Positions 1 to 5,976 of a stretch of DNA of 5,976 nucleotides are shown here, piece by piece. A model generated the notes under the pieces. It saw only the letters and a program-made list of their open reading frames with translations. It ran no database searches and had not been told where the DNA came from. Origin of the DNA: Planctomycetaceae bacterium (lineage in GTDB: Bacteria > Planctomycetota > Planctomycetia > Pirellulales > Pirellulaceae); contig DTSG01000016.1 in the NCBI GenBank assembly GCA_012965455.1, positions 1 through 5,976 of the forward strand, read 5' to 3'. How positions within the stretch are numbered: position 1 is the first letter of the stretch; each line of letters begins with the position of its first letter. Position numbers and translations under genes: made by a program.

Positions 1-27
1 AACTAAACACATACAAGGTATCAACCA

Positions 28-1533
28 TTATATCTTATACAGTGGCCCCAGTTTCGCCCTAAGTTGATCCACTAGATACTGATGATTGAGCGGCTCACCG
101 GTAACTTCTTGGACCAATTCTGCAGCTGAGCAACTGCGACCTACTCGATGTATTTTTTCGCCGACCCAATCCTTAAGCGGCAGGTATTCACCGCGGCGGA
201 ACATCTCAGCGAGACCACCCAGTTCGTCATCGGCCTTGGCAAAGAACTGCGCCGCATAGAGATTACCCAGTGAATAAGTCGGAAAGTACCCGACGAGCCC
301 CGCGCTCCAGTGGACATCCTGCATCACTCCGTCTGCATTATTAGGAGGCGTAATCCCCAAATATTGTTGGTACTTCGCATTCCAAGCGTCGGGTAGATCA
401 GCGGCTTTTATTTCGCCATCAAGCATTTCTTGTTCTAATTCAAAGCGAATAATGATGTGCAAATTATACGTCAGCTCATCCGCCTCAACACGAATCAACG
501 ATGGTTCGACGCGGTTAATGGCGAAATAGAAATCATCAAAAGCAACTTCCCCCAGAGCTTCACTGAAAGTTTGCTGGGCAGCGCCATACCAATGTTCCCA
601 AAATGGCCGTCCCCGCCCAACTTGATTCTCCCACATACGCGACTGCGACTCATGAATCCCTAGCGATAAATAACTACCTGGTCCCAAGCCGTAATAGTCT
701 TTACGTAATCCTTGGTCATAAATTCCATGTCCCGCTTCGTGCAGAATTCCAAAAAATGCCATATTAAAGAAATTCTCGTCGTATCGCGTCGTAATGCGAC
801 AATCATCCGGTCCAGCTTCAGTACAAAAGGGATGATGCGTTACATCAAGACGCCCTCGGTCAAACTCAAACCCAATCGCTGTGGCTGCCCGTGTACCGAA
901 CTGCGTTTGACTATCGACGGGATATTTTCTCGTCAACAACGACGCATCTGGAACCTCAGAACTTCCTTGAATCGCATCGAGCAAGGGCACTAGGTCTTTC
1001 CTCAGTGCCTCGAGAGTCTCGCGCACGCGACTCGTTTTTTCATCCGGCTCAAAGTCATCCAACAGCGCGTCATAGCGGCAATCGTCAAATCCAATCGCAT
1101 CAGCTTGCTCCCGTTTGAGCTTAAAAGTCGTTTCCAAGAACGGCAAGAATGTCGCAAAATCATCGTTCTTCCGCGCCTCAACCCAAGCATGCTGGCCATC
1201 ATTTTCTGCGCGTGTTAACGCTTCTACCAAATCCGCCGGCAGTTTAACTTGTTTGTCATAAATACGTTTCGCTTCACGAATAACTGTTGCCGAGTCACTC
1301 CGCGGATCTGCGGTCAAATCTGAGTCGACGACGTCAGCCAGCCAATCTCCGACCCGCGGATCCGTTCGCTTTTGATGCAACAAATTGGACAGATAGGCTT
1401 GCTGGTCCGAACGATACCCCGCGCCACCGCTAGGTAACATACAGCGCGCATCCCAATCTAACAGTGCACCGATCGAGCCAAGCACTGCGATCTCGCGAAA
1501 ATGCTCGCATAGTTGGTCATAAGTTTCACTCAA
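28..1533 (-). CDS. M32 family metallocarboxypeptidase (carboxypeptidase Taq type)
   Basis: Predicted cytoplasmic zinc carboxypeptidase that trims residues from the C-terminus of peptides. The 501-residue length is normal for M32. All the family hallmarks can be seen: HPF at 234-236, DCRIT (the DxRxT motif) at 244-248, the zinc motif HEAGH at 265-269 with E266 as catalytic base, HESQSR at 294-299 with E295 as the likely third zinc ligand, IRVEAD at 347-352, and GVMQDVHW at 402-409. The N-terminus, with a LLDWD segment near residue 25, also fits the family. The start is TTG at 1533. It is chosen because AAGGAG lies 7 nt upstream and the protein then begins at the usual family position; the next in-frame Met (residue 32) would cut into the conserved N-terminus. 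There is no signal peptide or membrane segment. It is the last gene of the minus-strand unit, 20 nt after the CPBP gene. The family call is very secure; the physiological substrate is unknown. Confidence 0.97.
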   Translation of the reverse strand: MSETYDQLCEHFREIAVLGSIGALLDWDARCMLPSGGAGYRSDQQAYLSNLLHQKRTDPRVGDWLADVVDSDLTADPRSDSATVIREAKRIYDKQVKLPADLVEALTRAENDGQHAWVEARKNDDFATFLPFLETTFKLKREQADAIGFDDCRYDALLDDFEPDEKTSRVRETLEALRKDLVPLLDAIQGSSEVPDASLLTRKYPVDSQTQFGTRAATAIGFEFDRGRLDVTHHPFCTEAGPDDCRITTRYDENFFNMAFFGILHEAGHGIYDQGLRKDYYGLGPGSYLSLGIHESQSRMWENQVGRGRPFWEHWYGAAQQTFSEALGEVAFDDFYFAINRVEPSLIRVEADELTYNLHIIIRFELEQEMLDGEIKAADLPDAWNAKYQQYLGITPPNNADGVMQDVHWSAGLVGYFPTYSLGNLYAAQFFAKADDELGGLAEMFRRGEYLPLKDWVGEKIHRVGRSCSAAELVQEVTGEPLNHQYLVDQLRAKLGPLYKI

Positions 1534-1540
1534 GGCAAAT

Positions 1541-1546
1541 CTCCTT
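1541..1546 (-). promoter_or_regulatory. Shine-Dalgarno deciding the TTG start of the M32 gene
   Basis: On the minus strand AAGGAG lies 7 nt before TTG at 1533-1531. This near-consensus site at ideal spacing, inside the 20-nt gap after the CPBP stop codon, is the main reason for accepting a TTG start. Confidence 0.8.
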
Positions 1547-1553
1547 CGTCTAA

Positions 1554-2309
1554 CTATCCGTTAAATATCAAGTCGTAACCGATCATAAAAATCGCCGCGT
1601 CTACTAAAGCATGACTAGCCCAAATCGCATAAAAATTATCGCTGCGATTGTATAGCCAAGCCCAAACACCGCCCCCGATCGCCACGCATAACGAAAAACC
1701 CAAAGCCAGCGGTGACGTGAGACCAAAAAACACGACCATCAAGATAACATGATGAGACATGAAGGCAATGCTCGACAAAACGATAGCTGGGGTTTTTCCA
1801 ATTTGAGTTCGTAATCGTTTAAAAACAAACCACCGCCAATAATACTCTTCCATACCAGAGTGAATTAAACAGTAAAATACAGAAAACACACCGTAAGCCC
1901 AAACGCTACTTAATCCAAATCCTTGTACTTTGGCTTGGACTTTGCCACGCAATAAGTAGTAAGGAAGCGTATCTTTGAGCAATCCAAAATAGACGACCAT
2001 TGCAGCGCCGATTATGAGTACACCGAAGCCTAAGCCAAACCCAATCGCTGGTTTTTTCCACTGGGGTAATGACAGCGATTCACGACACACTAAAAAAACA
2101 AACACTGCTGGAAACGCAAACTGTATCAACTTCAGATTACTAAACACCCAGTTCTGCAAACCCGTTTCCTCACCATTGAGTAGCACAAAATAGATCACTG
2201 TGAGTACGAACGGATACGTCATCGCAAACCACAACGCTGGCGAAATAGAATAGCCGCCTGCTGATTCAGAATTAGTATTCAATGATTGTCTTATTTTCGC
2301 TGCACTCAC
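1554..2309 (-). CDS. CPBP family intramembrane glutamic protease (Abi/Rce1-like)
   Basis: Polytopic membrane protein of 251 residues, related to CAAX-processing and bacteriocin-processing enzymes. The three family motifs are present: EEYYWR at 154-159 (EExxxR, catalytic Glu pair), FMSHH at 183-187 (FxxxH), and HALVD at 233-237 (HxxxN/D). Hydrophobic segments lie at about 23-44, 62-78, 87-109, 135-151, 174-192, 196-220 and 228-246. The frame stays open upstream to an ATG at 2372, but the better start is GTG at 2309. It forms a GTGA overlap with the stop codon of the sialidase-like gene and has GGAG 6 nt upstream, whereas the ATG start would create a 67-nt overlap and add a charged 21-residue tail without a good ribosome site. 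All predicted catalytic residues are present, so it is probably active. The substrate is unknown. In bacteria such proteins have been linked to bacteriocin immunity or peptide processing, but nothing here selects a role. Confidence 0.9.
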   Translation of the reverse strand: MSAAKIRQSLNTNSESAGGYSISPALWFAMTYPFVLTVIYFVLLNGEETGLQNWVFSNLKLIQFAFPAVFVFLVCRESLSLPQWKKPAIGFGLGFGVLIIGAAMVVYFGLLKDTLPYYLLRGKVQAKVQGFGLSSVWAYGVFSVFYCLIHSGMEEYYWRWFVFKRLRTQIGKTPAIVLSSIAFMSHHVILMVVFFGLTSPLALGFSLCVAIGGGVWAWLYNRSDNFYAIWASHALVDAAIFMIGYDLIFNG

Positions 2310-3448
2310 TTGATGCTCCACATCGCTTGCCGCAAAACCGCCTTCGTACTGCCAGCCATCTTCTCGTACCATACCGACAGTAGCTTACCGTCACTGAGTT
2401 CAACAGTCGAAGTGTAACCTAGATCAGATCCTGGCCCATCGTCGGAAATGGTCATCGGCGGCGACCATGTCCGGCCTTCGTCCGTACTGATACGAGCTTG
2501 ATTCCCGTAAGGCTTACGTCGGTAACCATAACTCATCAACAAGCGACCATCTCGAAGTCGCAGTAGATGAGATGGCAGTCCCCACACACCAATACTATGG
2601 AGCATCGTCCAAGTCTGACCACCGTCGGTTGATTCCGTTTGTAGGGTCTCGCGGAAATTTGTGGAATTGTGATTGCGAACTTGCACGATTATCTTACCGC
2701 TGGGTGCCTCGACCGCATGCAGTTCATGGTAGTTGGCTGAATCGTCGCCGGGACGAGTTGGAATTGCTGCGAGTTTTTTCCACGTCTTGCCATCATCCTG
2801 GGAAACGACGGCGCCAACAAAACGATCCTCTTTCCAGAGCGACACTCCTGCGTAAAAAATCGTGCCATCCTGTAATGCAATCGGTCCGTGAGGGCTGTTC
2901 ACAATACTGCTATAAGCCTCTGACCAAGTAATACCACCGTTGGTCGACCGCATCATCCAAGTACCGAGGGTCGCCTGTAGTTCCGCTGGAGTGATCCGCG
3001 CCGCAGCGGCTTCCCACAACGCTAATCGCTTGGCATCCCAGTTCCCAGCAGACCTCGCTTTTTCCAGTACCGATACATAGGCGTTTGAGGTAAACGTTGT
3101 CGCGAGCAACGTGCCGGCAGCTGTCTCGAGGATACCTGCATCACGGTCGTCAGTCGGAGTATCCATAATCGTTTGCGGCAGCAGCCAAGTTTTACCGTCA
3201 TCGTTGCTACGAAATAATTGCACGCTGCCGAACGGGCAAACGTGTGATTCGCGAGTGCCGGATGCTACAAGTAATAGCTGACCATTCTTGCGCCGCATCA
3301 ACGTTGGCCACCCAATATACGCCGTGCGACTCGGTTCAATCACCTTGGTCGATAGCACTTCCGCCTGTGGTTCCGCAGCAATAACGCTGCGTGAAGATAG
3401 CAGCATTAACCCAGCCGCTGCTGTTTTTATTGCATCACGTCGTTGCAT
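2306..3448 (-). CDS. Tat-exported sialidase-like (BNR/Asp-box) protein
   Basis: Predicted exported six-bladed beta-propeller of the sialidase superfamily, 380 residues. The N-terminus has a twin-arginine leader: RRDAIK at 3-8, a hydrophobic stretch at about 9-19, and a V-I-A cleavage site near residue 24. Five Asp-boxes (SxDxGxTW) follow: SNDDGKTW 81-88, STNGGITW 168-175, SQDDGKTW 216-223, STDGGQTW 273-280 and STDEGRTW 321-328. Possible active-site residues are D100/D101 in TPTDDRD, E242 or E247, R258 in VQVRNH, R310/R311 in YGYRR, and Y345 in DLGYTS as candidate nucleophile. The first-blade RIP motif of classical sialidases is replaced by YIGWP (44-48), so one Arg of the carboxylate-binding triad is not where expected. 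Sialic acid may therefore not be the substrate. The ATG start has AGGGAGG 7 nt upstream. It is the first gene of the minus-strand unit. Fold and export are well supported; specificity is uncertain. Confidence 0.88.
   Translation of the reverse strand: MQRRDAIKTAAAGLMLLSSRSVIAAEPQAEVLSTKVIEPSRTAYIGWPTLMRRKNGQLLLVASGTRESHVCPFGSVQLFRSNDDGKTWLLPQTIMDTPTDDRDAGILETAAGTLLATTFTSNAYVSVLEKARSAGNWDAKRLALWEAAAARITPAELQATLGTWMMRSTNGGITWSEAYSSIVNSPHGPIALQDGTIFYAGVSLWKEDRFVGAVVSQDDGKTWKKLAAIPTRPGDDSANYHELHAVEAPSGKIIVQVRNHNSTNFRETLQTESTDGGQTWTMLHSIGVWGLPSHLLRLRDGRLLMSYGYRRKPYGNQARISTDEGRTWSPPMTISDDGPGSDLGYTSTVELSDGKLLSVWYEKMAGSTKAVLRQAMWSIK
2316..2319 (-). promoter_or_regulatory. Shine-Dalgarno deciding the GTG start of the CPBP gene
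   Basis: GGAG on the minus strand lies 6 nt before GTG (2309-2307), inside the last codons of the sialidase-like gene. Together with the GTGA stop/start overlap at 2306-2309 it favours GTG over the upstream in-frame ATG at 2372, and suggests translational coupling of the two genes. Confidence 0.7.
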
Positions 3449-3455
3449 TTTCTCG

Positions 3456-3462
3456 CCTCCCT
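3456..3462 (-). promoter_or_regulatory. Strong Shine-Dalgarno of the sialidase-like gene
   Basis: AGGGAGG on the minus strand sits 7 nt before the ATG at 3448. It is the strongest ribosome site in the window and fixes this start, which also places the twin-arginine motif at residues 3-4. Confidence 0.75.
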
Positions 3463-3497
3463 TAGAATTAGCATGGGCGCTTAATCTGATGACGCTG

Positions 3498-3506
3498 AGT
3501 ATAACA
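3498..3506 (-). promoter_or_regulatory. Candidate extended -10 promoter for the minus-strand unit
   Basis: The minus strand reads TGTTATACT, an extended -10 (TGnTATAAT type) with one mismatch in the hexamer. It lies about 50 nt upstream of the ATG at 3448. No good -35 is seen 16-18 nt further upstream, which is acceptable for an extended -10 promoter. It would drive the sialidase-like, CPBP and M32 genes. The call rests on sequence only. Confidence 0.45.
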
Positions 3507-3525
3507 TTCGTGACTAACTAAGGAA

Positions 3526-3537
3526 GATTGCGCAATC
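3526..3537. repeat. Perfect 12-bp palindrome in the divergent gap
   Basis: GATTGCGCAATC is fully self-complementary and lies about 20 nt upstream of the candidate -10 of the minus-strand unit and 70 nt upstream of the candidate pckA -10. Its place between two divergent promoters fits a dimeric-regulator operator. A 12-bp palindrome is expected once or twice by chance in 6 kb of random sequence, so the evidence is modest. Confidence 0.35.
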
Positions 3538-3584
3538 GTTTTAATTTGTGTCATTCGAGTTAAAGGCCATTACCGGACACCCCC

Positions 3585-3612
3585 TAATCAAGAATACAAA
3601 TTGCGGTATAAT
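3585..3612 (+). promoter_or_regulatory. Candidate pckA promoter with perfect TATAAT
   Basis: TATAAT at 3607-3612 matches the sigma-70-type -10 consensus exactly. It would start transcription near 3619, giving a leader of roughly 78 nt before the pckA ATG. The best -35 candidate, TAATCA at 3585-3590 with 16-nt spacing, matches only three of six bases, and there is no TG extension. The promoter is therefore either weak or dependent on an activator. Confidence 0.5.
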
Positions 3613-3622
3613 CAAAAGCGAT

Positions 3623-3644
3623 GTTTGTGTTCTGCATCACAAAC
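3623..3644. promoter_or_regulatory. CRP/FNR-like inverted repeat in the pckA leader
   Basis: GTTTGTG (3623-3629) and CACAAAC (3638-3644) form a perfect 7-bp inverted repeat with an 8-nt centre. The core TGTGT-N6-TCACA (3626-3641) matches nine of the ten conserved bases of the E. coli CRP half-sites, TGTGA-N6-TCACA. It lies just downstream of the candidate TATAAT, at about +5 to +26, where a bound protein would block rather than activate that promoter. The same bases could also fold as a hairpin in the mRNA leader. It is not an intrinsic terminator, because the T7 run at 3660-3666 starts 15 nt after the stem. Confidence 0.4.
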
Positions 3645-3696
3645 CTAATCTACTACACCTTTTTTTGTTACTTCAAATAGGAACCTCCGCAGTACT

Positions 3697-5289
3697 ATGT
3701 CCATCGATCTTACCCAATACGGCATCAACAACTCCACTATCTACCGTAACCTTTCGCCAGCCGTGCTCTACGAACATGCACTGGAATTTGATGGAGCGGA
3801 CATTACGGCCAGCGGAGCCCTTGCCAGTATTTCTTTTGAAAAAACAGGTCGTAGCCCTAAAGACAAACGAATTGTTCGCAATCCGGAAAGTGAAAATGAA
3901 ATCTGGTGGGGTCCTGTTAATATTCCGCTCGAAGCTGATTCGTTTGCTATTAACCGAAAAATGGCTGTCGAATTCCTCAGCGAAAGCGACCGGCTTTACA
4001 TCGTTGATGGCTTTGCCGGTTGGGACCCTGAACATCAACTAAAAATACGAATCATTTGTGCGCGACCCTACCACGCACTCTTTATGCACAACATGCTGAT
4101 CCGACCTACAGCCGAGCAACTTGCTGACTTTGGCGAACCTGACTACGTCATTCTCAACAGCGGCCAATGCAAAGCAGACACGGCTGTTGACGGAGTCGAA
4201 TCAGACGCCAGCATCACACTCAACCTTGAATCCAAAGAACTTGTCATTCTCGGCAGCCAATACGCCGGTGAAATGAAAAAGGGTGTCTTCACGATCATGC
4301 ACTACTTGATGCCTCGCCAGAACATCTTCTCCATGCATTGCAGTGCCAATGAAGGTGAAGATGGCACCGTAGCACTGTTCTTTGGTCTCTCAGGTACTGG
4401 AAAAACAACTCTCTCAGCCGACGCCAATCGGCCACTGATCGGCGACGATGAACATTGCTGGACGGAAAACGGAATTTTCAATATCGAAGGCGGCTGTTAT
4501 GCCAAGACAATTGACTTGTCCGCAGAATCAGAACCGGAAATCTATCAAGCTATCCGTTTCGGGACCGTCCTTGAAAATGTCGTGTACGATCAGGACACCC
4601 GCGCTGTCGACTACACCGATGTGTCGATTACACAAAACACTCGTGCGTCGTATCCAATTGAATACATCGACAATGCGAAAATCCCCTGTGTTGGTTCGCA
4701 CCCAAAAAATATCATCTTGCTAACCTGTGACGCCTTTGGAGTACTTCCACCTGTGTCCAAACTGACTCCCGCTCAAGCTAGTTACCACTTCATTAATGGC
4801 TACACTGCCAAAGTTGCTGGTACTGAAGTTGGTGTCACCGAACCTGAAGCCACGTTTTCAGCTTGTTTCGGTGCGGCGTTCCTCATGCTGCACCCCTCGG
4901 CTTATGGCAAACTACTCGCTGAAAAAATGCAACAGCACAACACCAACGCTTGGCTCGTCAATACTGGATGGTCCGGCGGAGCGTACGGTACGGGCGAACG
5001 CATGAGCCTTAAATATACTCGGGCCATAATCGACGCTATCCATGCCGGTCAACTTGACGACGTGGCAACAGTTAGCGAACCCGTGTTTGGCCTAGCCATT
5101 CCCGCAAACGTGCCTGGTTGTCCAAGTGAAATCCTTGTTCCCAGCTCGACTTGGAGTGATTCCGCTGCCTACGACCAAACGGCTGCTAAACTAGCTAAAT
5201 TGTTCACCGATAACTTTGCACAATATCTGGATCAAGCTGAAGCAGATGTCGTCGCTGCTGGACCAACCGTTTCAGGAAGCGACAGTTAA
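3697..5289 (+). CDS. pckA: ATP-dependent phosphoenolpyruvate carboxykinase
   Basis: Cytoplasmic enzyme converting oxaloacetate and ATP to phosphoenolpyruvate, CO2 and ADP, the entry step of gluconeogenesis from TCA-cycle intermediates. The 530-residue length is typical of the ATP-dependent class. Visible motifs: TGRSPKDK at 50-57 (R52 binds oxaloacetate), EMKKG at 192-196 and MHCSAN at 213-218 (K195 and H214 match the Mn ligands of the E. coli enzyme), P-loop GLSGTGKTT at 230-238 (K236), IGDDEHCW at 248-255 (D251 is the metal-ligand equivalent), NTRASYP at 314-320 (R316), and TGERMSLKYTRA at 432-443 (R435). The PEPCK-specific P-loop and DDEH motif rule out other kinases. The ATG at 3697 gives the usual N-terminus, but the nearest purine tract (AGGA, 3679-3682) is 14 nt away, so translation does not rest on a standard ribosome site. 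It is divergent from the sialidase unit and is followed by the biotin ligase gene after 76 nt. Confidence 0.98.
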   Translation: MSIDLTQYGINNSTIYRNLSPAVLYEHALEFDGADITASGALASISFEKTGRSPKDKRIVRNPESENEIWWGPVNIPLEADSFAINRKMAVEFLSESDRLYIVDGFAGWDPEHQLKIRIICARPYHALFMHNMLIRPTAEQLADFGEPDYVILNSGQCKADTAVDGVESDASITLNLESKELVILGSQYAGEMKKGVFTIMHYLMPRQNIFSMHCSANEGEDGTVALFFGLSGTGKTTLSADANRPLIGDDEHCWTENGIFNIEGGCYAKTIDLSAESEPEIYQAIRFGTVLENVVYDQDTRAVDYTDVSITQNTRASYPIEYIDNAKIPCVGSHPKNIILLTCDAFGVLPPVSKLTPAQASYHFINGYTAKVAGTEVGVTEPEATFSACFGAAFLMLHPSAYGKLLAEKMQQHNTNAWLVNTGWSGGAYGTGERMSLKYTRAIIDAIHAGQLDDVATVSEPVFGLAIPANVPGCPSEILVPSSTWSDSAAYDQTAAKLAKLFTDNFAQYLDQAEADVVAAGPTVSGSDS

Positions 5290-5333
5290 AGTTGAGCTAA
5301 GGGCCTGTTACCCGCTTGAGAATAGTTTGTAGA

Positions 5334-5346
5334 CTGCGCGACGCAG
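5334..5346. repeat. Small hairpin in the pckA-birA gap
   Basis: CTGCG and CGCAG form a 5-bp stem with a 3-nt loop, about 20 nt before the biotin ligase ATG. No T-run follows, so it is not a convincing terminator. The rest of the 76-nt gap (5290-5365) shows no good promoter. This leaves read-through from pckA into the ligase gene as the simplest model. Confidence 0.2.
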
Positions 5347-5356
5347 CTCCCCTCAC

Positions 5357-5360
5357 GAGG
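5357..5360 (+). promoter_or_regulatory. Shine-Dalgarno of the biotin ligase gene
   Basis: GAGG lies 5 nt before the ATG at 5366. It supports that start, which leaves no room for an N-terminal DNA-binding domain. No HTH-coding extension is evident upstream. Confidence 0.55.
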
Positions 5361-5365
5361 CTACG

Positions 5366-5976
5366 ATGAACACTGCCTTCGATCCGACACGTATTGAAGC
5401 GGATAGCTGCGTGGCTGAAGTCATCGTATTGGACGAATGCCATTCAACCAATACGACTGCGCTGCACAGGCTAGCAAATCAAACAGTCTGTCTACCGAGC
5501 GTCGTGGTCACTGAATGTCAAACTGCAGGTCGCGGCCGCGGCAACCATGCCTGGTTTTCGACCGGCGATTCACTTACATTTTCTGTGACCTATGACTTCT
5601 CACCGATGCAACAAAAAGATGTTCCCGTGGTCGCCCTTGCCACTGGAATCTCAATCGCGGAGGTACTCGAGACCATAGTCGGCGGCGTTAATTCAGATGC
5701 CATACAGCTGAAATGGCCTAACGATGTTTACCTCCGCGAAAGAAAGCTCGGGGGAATCCTGATTGAGTCCGCCGCAACGCAACCGACGCACCTCGTCATT
5801 GGAATCGGGCTCAACATCAATAACTCTCTCAAAACAGCGCCGGCGGATATCTCCACGACTGGGATTGCTATAACTGATGCGACCGCCACAACCCACAACC
5901 TCGAGGACCTGCTTGTCCTATTATTGAATCAGCTGGACAAGAATTTCTCGCTTCTTAAATCAAAACAACTAGATAT
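5366..5976 (+). CDS. birA: Biotin--[acetyl-CoA-carboxylase] ligase, catalytic domain, 3' end cut by window
   Basis: Predicted biotin-protein ligase that makes biotinyl-AMP and transfers biotin to the lysine of carboxyl-carrier domains such as that of acetyl-CoA carboxylase. The frame is open for 203 codons to the window edge with no stop, so the gene is partial. Translation shows the family motifs: HSTN at 26-29, the biotinyl-AMP loop GRGRGN at 55-60 followed by W63, LKWPNDV at 115-121, RKLGGILIE at 126-134 with the catalytic Lys K127, and GIGLNIN at 146-152. The protein begins directly at the catalytic domain, with no N-terminal winged helix. It should therefore be a monofunctional (class I) ligase rather than the repressor-type BirA. 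The ATG is preceded by GAGG 5 nt upstream. The position equivalent to E. coli R121 in the loop appears to be His (H61). The small C-terminal domain, if present, lies beyond the window. Confidence 0.93.
   Translation, partial: MNTAFDPTRIEADSCVAEVIVLDECHSTNTTALHRLANQTVCLPSVVVTECQTAGRGRGNHAWFSTGDSLTFSVTYDFSPMQQKDVPVVALATGISIAEVLETIVGGVNSDAIQLKWPNDVYLRERKLGGILIESAATQPTHLVIGIGLNINNSLKTAPADISTTGIAITDATATTHNLEDLLVLLLNQLDKNFSLLKSKQLD

Noticed and set aside
1554..2309. The CPBP gene as a phage-defence (Abi) gene in a defence island
   Set aside because: CPBP proteins carry the Abi name for historical reasons. The neighbours here are metabolic or hydrolytic, and no defence partner is visible.
2310..2372. 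A 21-residue N-terminal extension of the CPBP protein from the ATG at 2372
   Set aside because: It would overlap the sialidase-like gene by 67 nt without a good ribosome site, while GTG at 2309 has a well-spaced GGAG and a classic GTGA overlap.
3623..3666. An intrinsic terminator or attenuator formed by the inverted repeat and T7 run in the pckA leader
   Set aside because: The T-run begins 15 nt after the stem, and the stem has only 7 bp with few G-C pairs, so it does not meet the terminator pattern.
3673..4038. A 121-codon open frame on the minus strand opposite the 5' part of pckA
   Set aside because: It is wholly antisense to a clear pckA, shows no recognisable domain, and is compatible with a chance open frame.
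3548..4042. A 164-codon plus-strand open frame running from the intergenic gap into pckA
   Set aside because: Most of it overlaps pckA in another frame, the protein has no recognisable motif, and its first part covers the candidate promoter and inverted repeat.
5693..5896. A 67-codon minus-strand open frame near the right edge
   Set aside because: It lies opposite the biotin ligase coding frame, whose conserved motifs span the same bases.

Overview
The window carries five protein-coding genes on two divergent transcription units separated by a 248-nt regulatory gap, and the last gene runs off the right edge. The base composition is balanced. The mix suggests a planctomycete-type bacterium, probably free-living or marine and in the Pirellulales direction: an Asp-box sialidase-like protein with a twin-arginine leader, beside ATP-dependent PEP carboxykinase and a biotin ligase lacking the DNA-binding domain. 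This placement is inferred from protein style, because no marker gene is present.

Left unit (minus strand, read right to left): a Tat-exported sialidase-like protein (3448-2306), a CPBP-family intramembrane protease (2309-1554) and an M32 metallocarboxypeptidase (1533-28). The first two genes overlap by the 4-nt GTGA, and 20 nt separate the second from the third. Each gene has a clear Shine-Dalgarno sequence, but the second starts with GTG and the third with TTG. This looks like one operon, with an extended -10 promoter upstream of the first gene. A joint role in breaking down exported or scavenged glycoprotein and peptide material is plausible but unproven.

Divergent gap (3449-3696): it holds a promoter-like element for each side, a perfect 12-bp palindrome, and a 7-bp inverted repeat closely resembling a CRP/FNR-family operator. 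The inverted repeat lies just downstream of a perfect TATAAT in the pckA leader.

Right unit (plus strand): pckA (3697-5289), which interconverts oxaloacetate and phosphoenolpyruvate in gluconeogenesis. After 76 nt comes a biotin-protein ligase gene (5366 to beyond the window end), which would charge biotin-dependent carboxylases. No clear terminator separates the two, so they may be co-transcribed.

No mobile element, RNA gene, CRISPR array or evidently new defence or biosynthetic system was found. The most interesting points are the pckA leader operator, the coupled sialidase/CPBP pair, and the altered active-site motif of the sialidase-like protein.
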